Shown here: in pieces, positions 7,545 to 14,062 of the stretch
Layout: each line of letters starts with the position of its first letter
Position numbering within the stretch: the stretch's first letter is position 1
Origin: CAZMXI01 sp964570205
GTDB lineage: Bacteria > Planctomycetota > Phycisphaerae > Tepidisphaerales > Tepidisphaeraceae
Assembly: GCA_964570205.1 (NCBI GenBank)
Contig: CAZMXI010000132.1
Span: 1 to 14,062, forward strand
Direction of reading: 5' to 3'
DNA: 14,062 bases
Notes under the pieces: generated by a model
Databases searched by the model: none
What the model saw: the letters and a program-made list of their open reading frames with translations, nothing else
What the model was told of the DNA's origin: nothing
Made by a program: the position numbers and the translations under genes

Positions 7545-9062
7545 CTACTTGGCGTCGGCGACTTCGAGCAGGGTCGGTGTCACGAAGAAGTACAGGTCCG
7601 TCATCTGCTGCTGGGTGCGGTGGTTCTTGAATAGCCAGCCGAGCACCGGCAGGTCGCCGAGGCCGGGCACTTTGTTTTCGCGGGTGGTCGTGCGGATGAG
7701 GCGCAGGCCGCTGATCACCAGCGTATCGCCGTCATCCACCGTCACGGCCGTCTCGGCCTCGCGCGAGTCGATGACCGGGTTCACCATGCCGCGCGGATCG
7801 TTGAAGCCGTTGATGCTCTGGGTGGCGGTGAATCCGGCGACCTGCGACACGATCGAAATCGCGTGCAGCTTGACGCGCTCTTCGCTGACGGCCTGCGGCG
7901 TGATGTAAAGCTGCACGCCGATGGGCTTGTACTGGGTGTTGGTCACCACGGCACTGTTGGTGACATTGGCTGTCTGGATGGGCAGCTCCTGCCCGGCCAG
8001 GAGATAACCGGTCTGGCCGGCGGCCACGGTCATGCGCGGCGAGGAGACCACCTTGATCATGCCCGCATCCGCCAAGGCCTGGAAGCTGGCCTCGATGGAG
8101 ACGCCGGCATCCTGGAACTGCTTCATGAGGGAGACGACGCCGCCTTGGAAGGGCCCATCACTGGGCTTCTTGAGGGCGTCGAGGAACCTCGGAGTGTTGA
8201 AGACCGAGCTGCCCTGCTGCGCGCTGGTTCCGCCGATCCGGTTGGCGATGAGCTGCGCGCCGTACTGGAAGTCGAAGTCGCTGCTGACCTCGAAGATCTT
8301 GGCGGCGATCTCGACCTGCCGCTGGGGCGTGTCGAGCTTGTTGAGCAGGTCAAGCACCGACGGCTTAAGCTGCGGGTCCATGGTGATGACCAGGGCGTTT
8401 TCGGCCGGCAGAGGGATCACCGTGCCGGTCGGGCCGATCTGCGGCGTCAGAACCGCCACGAGCGGCGCCAGGTCGGCCGGCTTGAGGGTGATGTTGCGGC
8501 GGGAGGTCGAGGGGTCGCGCGTGCTGGCGACGCCCGGGCCGCCGAAGCTGCGCAGCCGCCAGATCAGGCGGATCTTGCCGTCGGGCAGATAAACGGTGTC
8601 GACGGGCAGGTCCGTTTCGTCGGGAATCTCGGTGATGGTCTCTGTGACCTTCTCAACAATAGGCTGAGTCGTCGGCTGGGTGGAGGGCGGCGTCACCTGC
8701 TTGTAGGTGACCACCTGGGTCCGCCGGGCTGTTGGATGATCAGTCCTGGCGGTCTTCTTTCGGTTGTTCGTTACGGGCGGGTTCTCGACTTTGAACGCGC
8801 CAACGGGCTTGGGCCCGCGGCGCTCCAGAACCGAGTACTTCACTCCATCCAATTGCTTGTTGGCTTCCGCGAGGGCCTTGCCGTCCCGCTGGGGATCGCC
8901 ACTGGTGACCTGGTCGGTGTACTGGGTGTTCTGATTGACCTTCTCGACACACCCCGAGAAGGGCATCAGGGCCAAGCCCAACGCTCCACAGGCCAGCCAA
9001 CGCAAAGCCATGCCCGGAATCAGGTCACGAATCGCTGTTGTCCCACCTGTCGGCTTCAACAT
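7545..9062 (-). CDS. Orphan lipoprotein secretin (type II/III secretion GspD/PulD superfamily)
   Basis: A 505-residue outer-membrane channel protein. Residues 18-38 form a lipoprotein-type signal ending FSGC with C38 as the likely lipidated cysteine, so it may not need a separate pilotin. A Thr/Pro-rich linker (about 95-150) takes the place of well-defined N0/N1 domains. Residues about 190-247 look like one N-type ring domain (ITLKPADLAPLV, ENALVITMDP). The secretin domain spans about 250-502 and carries VSSPRMTVAAGQ (339-350), EAETAVTVDDGDTLVISGL (435-453) and the signature VPGLGDLPVLGWLF (465-478). GGGAG at 9067-9071, four bases upstream, supports the first ATG; Met18 is the other candidate start. 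No ATPase, inner-membrane or pilin genes adjoin it. The substrate, whether a pilus or a secreted enzyme, is unknown. Confidence 0.92.
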   Translation of the reverse strand: MLKPTGGTTAIRDLIPGMALRWLACGALGLALMPFSGCVEKVNQNTQYTDQVTSGDPQRDGKALAEANKQLDGVKYSVLERRGPKPVGAFKVENPPVTNNRKKTARTDHPTARRTQVVTYKQVTPPSTQPTTQPIVEKVTETITEIPDETDLPVDTVYLPDGKIRLIWRLRSFGGPGVASTRDPSTSRRNITLKPADLAPLVAVLTPQIGPTGTVIPLPAENALVITMDPQLKPSVLDLLNKLDTPQRQVEIAAKIFEVSSDFDFQYGAQLIANRIGGTSAQQGSSVFNTPRFLDALKKPSDGPFQGGVVSLMKQFQDAGVSIEASFQALADAGMIKVVSSPRMTVAAGQTGYLLAGQELPIQTANVTNSAVVTNTQYKPIGVQLYITPQAVSEERVKLHAISIVSQVAGFTATQSINGFNDPRGMVNPVIDSREAETAVTVDDGDTLVISGLRLIRTTTRENKVPGLGDLPVLGWLFKNHRTQQQMTDLYFFVTPTLLEVADAK

Positions 9063-9546
9063 TACGCTCCCAAATCATCGCCGCGCCGCGCTCCTTGCGG
9101 CCAGCGCAACCTCCATCCACCACGGGCCTCGACCTGCCCGAACATCCTTGCTCAAGCGACTCCAACCTCAGCCGAGACCACAACCCGTTCCACTGGCGGC
9201 TGCCACTGGTTCTGTCATAGCATACCCGGTAAGCCGCCATACGTTGAGTTGTCAGGCCTTCCGCAGCTCCGATGGGCAGTCTCGGCCCCGAGGTTCATCG
9301 GCATGTATGTACTGAATTCTTATAGGTTTTCGGTTTACCGGTCCAGCCCTTTTGTGCGAGATGACCGCTCCTGGCGGCTCTCTCGCATGCAACCGTTTGT
9401 GCGACAAGCAATTAAATCGTGACCGGGTGAGCAGGCGGAGCAAATGAACAAAATTATACAATTCTTAAGATGTTTAATAACAACGTTTTATGATAATTAC
9501 AGCGGATTTTGTTGGGATGTCGAGTTTTTCCTGCCATGATCCATCC
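9063..9546. other. Gene-free leader region of the secretin, with an AT-rich island
   Basis: No gene is supported in these 484 bases. At 9441-9500 the G+C content is 12 of 60 bases, far below the surroundings. Inside it lies a candidate minus-strand promoter. At 9269-9301 a two-tier hairpin is visible: CCGATG/CATCGG outside and CTCGG/CCGAG inside a two-base loop. A 27-codon minus-strand frame ends in TAATG with the secretin start but has no proper ribosome-binding site. Confidence 0.5.
9453..9483 (-). promoter_or_regulatory. Candidate promoter for the secretin
   Basis: On the minus strand a perfect TATAAT (9453-9458) follows TTGTTA (9478-9483, four of six matches to TTGACA) after a long 19-base spacer, in AT-rich DNA. 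It would give a leader of roughly 385 bases before the secretin start. The spacer is longer than ideal. Confidence 0.4.
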
Positions 9547-9591
9547 AAAAGAGAAAGGGACAAGGCGATTTGAATGTCGTCCTGTCCCTTT
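9547..9591 (-). terminator. Terminator-like hairpin just after the extended end of the exported protein gene
   Basis: On the minus strand AAAGGGACA pairs with TGTCCCTTT, and the stem continues inward past one mismatch and a G-U pair to CGA/TCG, closing an eight-base loop. It is followed by CTCTTTT. It begins 19 bases after the TAA at 9611-9613 but 142 bases after the in-frame TGA, so its place fits the longer reading of the gene. Confidence 0.65.
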
Positions 9592-9610
9592 GTTCTGAGC
9601 AGTCCGTAGC

Positions 9611-10900
9611 TTATGGCTTGAAGGATGTTTCGGCTTTCACCTGGCCGAAGCCACGAATGGTACCTGTGATCAGCAGCTTCGCATCCGCACCTTTGATATT
9701 GGGTACTCCACCGGAGTACGAGCAGACGCCACCTCAGCCAAATTTCATCTTGCCCAGGGGCGTGGCTTGTCCCTGGTCCAAGATGCTGATCGTCGGTTCG
9801 GTTTCCCACTCGAAGTGGCGGTACTCCTCGCCGGCCTTACCGAACAGGCCGAACGCCGACGAGCTGATCGCAAGTTGCTTGCCGGTCACCTTATAGGTGG
9901 CCGTCATCCGGAAGGGCCCACCGAGCTGGACATCGGCCGGCGACTGTACGGTCACGCGCGCCATGTTGCCCGGCGCAACCGTTGCCACCACCTTCTTCAA
10001 CTCAGGCGAATAGGCCAAGCCGTAGGCCAACCTGTACTGATCCGCCGCCACGACCAGTTTCTCCGCCTTCGTCGGCTCGAGGTTCGCGACGAAGTTCATG
10101 CCTTTGTCGCCCAAGAAGGCCGCATGAATATGCAGGTCGGTCTTGTTGATAGCCAGGGTGAAATCGCCCGTCCGATCTTGAAATGGGACCACTTCGATGC
10201 TCGATCCATTCTGGGCCACCGTCTTGATCTCGTAGACGGCCTTTCCGCTGGTCAGGAACTTGCCGGCGGGCGCGAAGACGTTCATGGGCGCTTCGGGTGT
10301 GGCGAAGCCAATGGCATCGTCGGCCGGCCGGAAAACGCCATCGGTGTTGCTGTCATAGAAGGCCAGCTTCTGGCCGTCGAGGACAAACTGCTGGATCCCA
10401 CCGCTGCGGTAAGTCAGGTAGCCCTGCGTTACCGGTTTGCGGTCCGCCCCAAGGCCTTGGTAAACCACGCCATAGGGAAACGCCAGCACATAGTCCCTGC
10501 CGCCAAGCTGGACCGTCACGCTCTGAAAAGCGCCGTACGGAAGTTGCGGGTCCACCCGTTCCAGCTTGGTGGCCTTCTCGCCCTGTTTGAGGATGAAGCC
10601 CTGGCCTTCCGTGGCGAACGTGATTTTCTCCCCGGCGAGAGTCAGCGTCGGCGGCTGACTGGCTGACGGGAGGATCATGATTCGCTGATTCTGCAGATCC
10701 GGCAGGACCATGCCCTGAAACAACCGTAACGTGGGCAGGAGGGGCCGGGAGAGAACCACTTCCGGGCTCTTGAGTTTGACCGACGCCGTGTTCAACTTGT
10801 CCGCGGCCGCCGCGTCGCCTGGCGCACCACGGATCAGGGGAGCTGCCGCGCCAATCGCGATCAGCGCAGCGCTGCCTGATAGCCATAACCACTTACGCAA
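9611..10900 (-). CDS. Exported protein of unknown family, candidate selenoprotein with in-frame UGA (Sec389)
   Basis: I do not recognise the family. TTG at 10900 is preferred as start because a consensus AGGAGG lies six bases upstream and the product then begins with a classic signal peptide (RKWLWLSGSAALIAIGAAA); an ATG 15 codons earlier has no ribosome-binding site. The mature protein looks beta-rich and has an EF-hand-like loop DSNTDGVFRPAD (183-194). The frame meets TGA at 9734-9736, then runs on for 40 protein-like codons to TAA at 9611-9613. Reading UGA as selenocysteine gives 429 residues with FG-U389-GGVC393-SYS, a U-x3-C pair able to do redox chemistry or bind metal. A SECIS-like hairpin follows the UGA and a terminator follows the TAA. 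If UGA stops translation, the product is 388 residues. Other explanations are a nonsense mutation of a Cys codon or a sequence error. Confidence 0.72.
9703..9736 (-). promoter_or_regulatory. Bacterial SECIS-like element with its UGA
   Basis: On the minus strand TGA (9736-9734) is followed by 14 bases, then GTACTCC, the three-base loop GGT, and GGAGTAC: a perfect 7-bp stem at 9703-9719. Bacterial SECIS elements lie inside the reading frame right after UGA, and the apical loop of the E. coli fdhF element also contains GGU at nearly the same distance. The fit is by eye, without a folding calculation. Confidence 0.65.
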
Positions 10901-10906
10901 ATGCCA

Positions 10907-10912
10907 CCTCCT
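10907..10912 (-). promoter_or_regulatory. Ribosome-binding site fixing the TTG start of the candidate selenoprotein
   Basis: AGGAGG inside GGAAGGAGGTGGCAT stands six bases before TTG (10898-10900) on the minus strand. It is the strongest Shine-Dalgarno match in the window and overrides the ATG 45 bases upstream. Confidence 0.75.
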
Positions 10913-11029
10913 TCCGGCCTGCGCTGTGCGCAGACCAAAAGCCATAAGGATTGGGACACGCCCACTTGGACGCAGACTGAGCCATGTTGTTCCCGGATGG
11001 CAGCGGCGGGCATCGGCCCGCGGGATTAC

Positions 11030-11057
11030 ATGATGCCAGGCGCACCCGGGCAGTCAA
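11030..11057 (-). promoter_or_regulatory. Candidate promoter of the exported (candidate selenoprotein) gene
   Basis: On the minus strand TTGACT (11052-11057), a 16-base spacer and CATCAT (11030-11035) match the sigma-70 pattern in five and four of six positions. It lies just past the GNAT stop, leaving a leader of about 120 bases that includes a 6-bp GCGGGC/GCCCGC hairpin at 11006-11021. Confidence 0.35.
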
Positions 11058-11073
11058 GGCAACGACGTCTCCG

Positions 11074-11595
11074 TCAAAGCTTGGGCTTAGGCGGCGGGCC
11101 ATCGTTGGAGTACAGGTCGAGGTAGAAGTAGAGCAGGGTCTTGCCCGTCACCTGGCGCTCGCGTGAGAGTCGGAAGCGGAACTTATCGAAGAGCTTCATC
11201 GCCGGTTCGCGGTCCATGAAGGTGTCCAGCGTCACTCGTAAGTGCTGCATATCCTTGCAATAGCGGATGGCGGTCTCCAGGAGCCTGGTGCCGATGCCTC
11301 TGCGGCGATGGTCGCTGCGGACGCGCAACCGGCGTATTTCCCCCTCGCCGGATTCGTAGGTCTGGACGCCGATCATGCCGACCACCTCACCACCATCATT
11401 CTCGGCGACCCAGAACTTCCCGCCGGGCGAGCTCATATAGAAAGACTGGATGTCCTCCATGTCCAAGCCGGTGTCATTGGGCGCGTTGTGTCCGTTGATC
11501 GGGCCTTCCTGGTAGAGATGCCTGCAGATTTCGGCATCGGTCGGCTCGAACTGGCGGATTTTGACCGGGATAGGGGGCAATTGCTCCACAGACAA
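11074..11595 (-). CDS. GNAT-family N-acetyltransferase
   Basis: A 173-residue cytoplasmic acetyltransferase. The fold order is normal: KIRQFEPTDAEIC (12-24), FWVAENDGGEVVGMIGVQ (61-78), then motif A EIRRLRVRSDHRRRGIGTRLLETAI (86-110), whose RRRGIG (97-102) is the acetyl-CoA pyrophosphate loop. LDTFMDREPAMKLFDKFRFR follows as motif B. The acceptor substrate, whether small molecule or protein, cannot be told. The tail is Pro/Lys-rich. The start is uncertain: TTG at 11595 is the most upstream choice after an in-frame TAA, while GTG two codons later and TTG at residue 6 are alternatives, and none has a clear ribosome-binding site. The YfcE-like gene ends 25 bases upstream on the same strand, so the two may be cotranscribed. 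Confidence 0.88.
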   Translation of the reverse strand: MSVEQLPPIPVKIRQFEPTDAEICRHLYQEGPINGHNAPNDTGLDMEDIQSFYMSSPGGKFWVAENDGGEVVGMIGVQTYESGEGEIRRLRVRSDHRRRGIGTRLLETAIRYCKDMQHLRVTLDTFMDREPAMKLFDKFRFRLSRERQVTGKTLLYFYLDLYSNDGPPPKPKL

Positions 11596-11620
11596 GCCAT
11601 TTTAGCACAGACCGCGGGGC

Positions 11621-12106
11621 TTAGGAAACCGTCAGGAACTGCAGTGAATCGCTGACCGGATCGAGCAGGCCGACGGTCTTGACGGCCACCCTGTGCAGCG
11701 CGCCGGGGTTAATCAGCCGGACGCGTCCGATGCGGGTGTCCTCCTTCTGATGGGAGTGGCCCTGGAGCAGGTAATCGTGCCGCTGCTCGGCCAGCAGCTT
11801 GCGTTTGAGGGAGGCATCATCGCCGTGCAGAATGGCGAAGAGCTTGCCATCGATTTCCATCTCGCCGAATGGGCCGAAGCATTGTACTCCGAGGCGATTG
11901 GCGTAGCGGGAGAGGCTCATACGGTCGTAATCGCAATTGCCCCAGACAAAGACGGCCCGCAGGCCGACCAGCAGGTCAATCACCTGGGGCGAGCCGACGT
12001 CGCCGCAGTGGATGAACTGCGAAGCGCCGCGACTCTGGAGCAGGTCGAGGGCCGCCCGCGTGGTGTCGGCCTTGTCGTGCGTGTCGCTGAGGATTCCCAC
12101 AAGCAT
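11621..12106 (-). CDS. YfcE/MJ0936-type metallophosphodiesterase
   Basis: A 161-residue calcineurin-like phosphoesterase of the small YfcE/Vps29 type that hydrolyses phosphodiester bonds with two divalent metals. The metal ligands are all present in order: D8 and H10 (SDTHD), D36 (HCGDVGS), N57 (WGNCD), H94 (ILHGDD), H117 and H119 (GHSH), followed by the typical LINPGAL (131-137). The physiological substrate of this family is unclear. The frame is open 76 codons further upstream, but that part is unlike the family and overlaps the next gene. ATG at 12104-12106 with GGAGGG eight bases upstream is therefore the start. The ABC-2/CPBP gene ends 31 bases upstream on the same strand, suggesting an operon. 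Confidence 0.93.
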   Translation of the reverse strand: MLVGILSDTHDKADTTRAALDLLQSRGASQFIHCGDVGSPQVIDLLVGLRAVFVWGNCDYDRMSLSRYANRLGVQCFGPFGEMEIDGKLFAILHGDDASLKRKLLAEQRHDYLLQGHSHQKEDTRIGRVRLINPGALHRVAVKTVGLLDPVSDSLQFLTVS

Positions 12107-12114
12107 AGAAGCGA

Positions 12115-12120
12115 CCCTCC
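12115..12120 (-). promoter_or_regulatory. Ribosome-binding site fixing the start of the phosphodiesterase gene
   Basis: GGAGGG lies eight bases before the ATG at 12104-12106 on the minus strand, and directly precedes the conserved first strand MLVGILSDTHD. It argues against the longer open frame that reaches back to 12334. Confidence 0.7.
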
Positions 12121-12137
12121 GTCCGGGGGCGGCCAAC

Positions 12138-14062
12138 TCAAGGGGCGCCCGGCGGTTCCACTCCGGCCGCCGGCTCACCGTTGCTGTTGCGCAGATGGAC
12201 GATGAACGTGCCGGCGGCCAGCACGAACAAGCCGAGCACAAACTGGATGTTGACGGTCCGCATGTCCGGGGCCGCATCGAGGTCGGCGCCGTGGTTGACA
12301 AGCCACCCCGCCATGGCCAGCTTGGCGAAGTCATAGATTCCGTGAGCCAGCATGGCCGGGAAGATGGAGCCCGTGCGCCATACGATCCAGCAGAGGAACA
12401 GCGAAATCGTTGTCCGCAGGGGCAGGCCCGGCAGATCGAAGTGCATCAGGGCGAACAGCAGCGATGTCACCAGGAATGTGGTCCACATTCCACGCATGGC
12501 GCCGCGCCGGCCTTTGGGCTGTTCCCGGGTGCTGCCGGCGAGTTTCTTCATCAGGGAAGCCTGGACAGGCCCTCGGAAGAGCATCTCCTCGCACACGCCG
12601 GCCAGGATCGCGATGATTGCCGCCGTGAGCCAAGGATTGTTCTGCAGGTAGGGCAGCAGCAGTCGGGCGGTCTGCTGCGCCTGATCCGATGGAGGCCAGA
12701 TTTTCTGCTGATAGACCATCCACAGGTCCACGGCGAGGGCCAGGCCGATGCCGATCAGCAATGCCCCGACGAAGTCCGCCGCCCGGGCGCGCCGCAGGAA
12801 GAAAGTCTCACGCCACCGGTAGCGAAAGAGCACCGCGGCCAGGACGGCTGGCGCGAGAATGAGCAGCAGTTCGTTGCCGGCGATGATGCCGAACAGCCCC
12901 CAGGGTTCGAAACCTGGGCTGACATAGAACAGCAGCAGCAGCACGACCGAGAACAGGGCCACCGCTTCATCGATGGCCGGGATGCGTCGTCGTCGCGTGC
13001 TTCGCGCCGCGAACCGCAGCCCGCGCAGCGACAGCGGCTCCCAGGATGGGCTGACCAGGCGCTCGCTGGTGAACATCCGGGCCGCCAGGCCCAGCATCAT
13101 CACCGCGTAAAGGCAGGAGGACACAAAGGCCAGGACGAAATGTCCGAGGCTTGTGCGCCCGGTCAGCACCTCCTGCATGATCAGGGCGGTGTTGATGACC
13201 GGCGTCACCAGCCGACCCGGCGTGGCCACAGGTTCGTTGATCGCCACCACCAGCGCCAGCAGGGGAATCAGCATCACGGGCGTGGCGTAGGCGTTGGCTT
13301 CGCGATAGCTCCGCGACGCCAACCCCACCACGATCACCATCGAGGCGAAGAAGATCAGCGCCGGCACCGCCGCCACGAACGCCAGCGCCAGCGAGGCGAA
13401 GTCCATCTCGACCCCCCCGAGCCTGCCCACCGAAGCCAGAAGCCGCCAGAGGACCAGAGACATGCTCAGCAGGTTCAACCCCGCCGTGATCAGGCTCGTC
13501 AGGAACACCACGGCACTCTTGGCCAGCAGCAGTTCGAGCTTGCGGGCCGGCGTGACCAGCAGCGCCTCGAACGTCCCGGCCTCGCGCTCGGTGGTCATGG
13601 TGTTGATGGCCGGAAACAGCGCCCCCAGCATGCCGGTGACGAGCATGATGCCCGGGAGGACCAGCGCGAGCACCCTGCCCAGTCGCTGTCGAGACGAGGC
13701 CATATCCTGGATGTCGGTCGCGATCGGCTGGAGCATCGCGGGCGGCGCACCCGCGCCTTCGAGCCGCCGCTCGATCACCCACCGCTCATAGTCATCGATC
13801 AGCCTTGCCAGCTTGTTCTTGATGACGTCCGATTCTGTGCGGCTGGTATCGATGCGAATCCACAGCTTCAGGTCTTTGGCGGGCTGCGCGGATGGGCCCG
13901 TGGCCGGGCCGACGGGCAGGGTGTCTGGTCGGCCGGCCCGGAGCGCCCGCTGCTCGAATCCCGGCGGAACCTCCAGGATCGCATCGATCTCGCCGGACAG
14001 CAGCGCGGCGTTGGGATCTTCGGGCGTCCTGATGGTGAATCCGCTGTTCTCGGCGTTGAGTT
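12138..14062 (-). CDS. ABC-2 permease fused to a CPBP intramembrane protease (N-terminus beyond the window)
   Basis: The frame is open to the right edge, so the start is missing; 640 codons are visible. The first 94 or so encode the extracytoplasmic loop typical of NatB-like permeases (GEIDAILEVPPGFEQ). GTG at 13778 lies mid-protein and is not the start. Next come ABC-2 helices with FPAINTMTTEREAGTFEALL, a classic Na+/drug exporter permease motif, up to about visible residue 330. A second membrane domain carries CPBP/Abi protease motifs: EEMLFR (visible residues 491-496), FALMH (536-540) and the His of MLAHGIYDF (about 573). These are the Glu, Arg and His residues of the glutamic-type active site. 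The ATP-binding subunit is probably encoded just upstream, off the window. The cargo is unknown. Such fusions are known in planctomycetes. The gene ends 31 bases before the phosphodiesterase gene. Confidence 0.9.
   Translation of the reverse strand, partial: LNAENSGFTIRTPEDPNAALLSGEIDAILEVPPGFEQRALRAGRPDTLPVGPATGPSAQPAKDLKLWIRIDTSRTESDVIKNKLARLIDDYERWVIERRLEGAGAPPAMLQPIATDIQDMASSRQRLGRVLALVLPGIMLVTGMLGALFPAINTMTTEREAGTFEALLVTPARKLELLLAKSAVVFLTSLITAGLNLLSMSLVLWRLLASVGRLGGVEMDFASLALAFVAAVPALIFFASMVIVVGLASRSYREANAYATPVMLIPLLALVVAINEPVATPGRLVTPVINTALIMQEVLTGRTSLGHFVLAFVSSCLYAVMMLGLAARMFTSERLVSPSWEPLSLRGLRFAARSTRRRRIPAIDEAVALFSVVLLLLFYVSPGFEPWGLFGIIAGNELLLILAPAVLAAVLFRYRWRETFFLRRARAADFVGALLIGIGLALAVDLWMVYQQKIWPPSDQAQQTARLLLPYLQNNPWLTAAIIAILAGVCEEMLFRGPVQASLMKKLAGSTREQPKGRRGAMRGMWTTFLVTSLLFALMHFDLPGLPLRTTISLFLCWIVWRTGSIFPAMLAHGIYDFAKLAMAGWLVNHGADLDAAPDMRTVNIQFVLGLFVLAAGTFIVHLRNSNGEPAAGVEPPGAP

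Noticed and set aside
6005..7630. A 541-codon plus-strand open frame
   Set aside because: It is antisense to the GH20-like gene and overlaps the DUF4276 gene in another frame. Its translation has no domain, and such long antisense frames are common in high-GC DNA.
9064..9147. A 27-codon minus-strand frame ending TAATG with the secretin start
   Set aside because: AAGG touches its ATG, which is too close to act as a ribosome-binding site, and the Arg/Trp/Gly-rich translation has no feature suggesting a real peptide.
7863..9422. A 519-codon plus-strand open frame
   Set aside because: It lies antisense to the secretin, whose domain signature is unmistakable. Its composition is Asp/Gly/Leu/Arg-rich as expected for a mirror frame.
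9474..9809. A 111-codon minus-strand open frame across the end of the exported protein gene
   Set aside because: It is in another frame than the exported protein, runs through the terminator hairpin and the AT-rich island, and has no motif.
11006..11021. A GCGGGC/GCCCGC hairpin as terminator of the GNAT gene
   Set aside because: The 6-bp stem with a four-base loop has no T-tract and lies about 50 bases past the stop. It is more likely chance in GC-rich DNA or a leader element.
12107..12334. A longer N-terminus for the phosphodiesterase
   Set aside because: This stretch overlaps the ABC-2/CPBP gene in another frame and is Ser/Pro/Arg-rich. The conserved first strand and the GGAGGG site fix the start at 12106.
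13776..13778. A GTG start for the ABC-2/CPBP protein
   Set aside because: The same frame stays open for 94 further codons to the window edge and encodes the extracytoplasmic domain of NatB-like permeases, so the gene is truncated by the window instead.
1..14062. CRISPR arrays, tRNA or rRNA genes, insertion sequences
   Set aside because: No regularly spaced repeats, no tRNA cloverleaf, no rRNA core sequence and no transposase gene were seen.

Overview
The window reads as high-GC bacterial chromosome, most likely from a planctomycete-like organism. That is an inference from gene content: secreted glycosidase-like proteins, an orphan lipoprotein secretin, an ABC-2 permease fused to a CPBP protease, and several TTG or GTG starts. 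No marker gene is present to fix the taxonomy. Most genes are on the minus strand. Long antisense open frames are common, as expected at this GC content, and were discarded.

Left part (1-4390): a G-rich stretch with no supported gene; a secreted TIM-barrel glycosidase-like protein with a C-terminal collagen-binding-type domain (minus); then on the plus strand a four-helix DUF4149/TMEM205-like membrane protein closely followed by endonuclease III (nth); then a convergent LOG-family (lysine-decarboxylase-like) nucleotide phosphoribohydrolase that starts at TTG.

Middle (4391-6297): an isolated two-gene plus-strand operon behind a perfect TATAAT box. It encodes an ABC/OLD-type AAA ATPase and a DUF4276 Toprim-like protein, with ATGA stop/start overlap. 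This is the layout of two-component ATPase plus Toprim-nuclease anti-phage modules and is a good defence-system candidate.

Right-middle (6302-9062), minus strand: an exported GH20-like protein, preceded by a possible 34-residue peptide; a clear Rho-independent terminator made of 10-base repeats; and a lipoprotein secretin with no other secretion genes beside it. A long leader with an AT-rich island and a two-tier hairpin lies upstream of the secretin.

Right (9547-14062), minus strand. The most striking object is the exported protein at 9611-10900. Its frame contains an in-frame TGA at 9734-9736, followed by 40 protein-like codons in the same frame, a TAA, and 19 bases later a terminator-like hairpin. 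Fourteen bases after the TGA is a perfect 7-bp stem with a GGU loop, as expected of a bacterial SECIS. The parsimonious reading is a selenoprotein with a U-G-G-V-C motif. It would be of a family I do not recognise. After it come a GNAT acetyltransferase, a YfcE-like metallophosphodiesterase and, running off the right edge, an ABC-2 permease/CPBP protease fusion that probably shares an operon with the phosphodiesterase.
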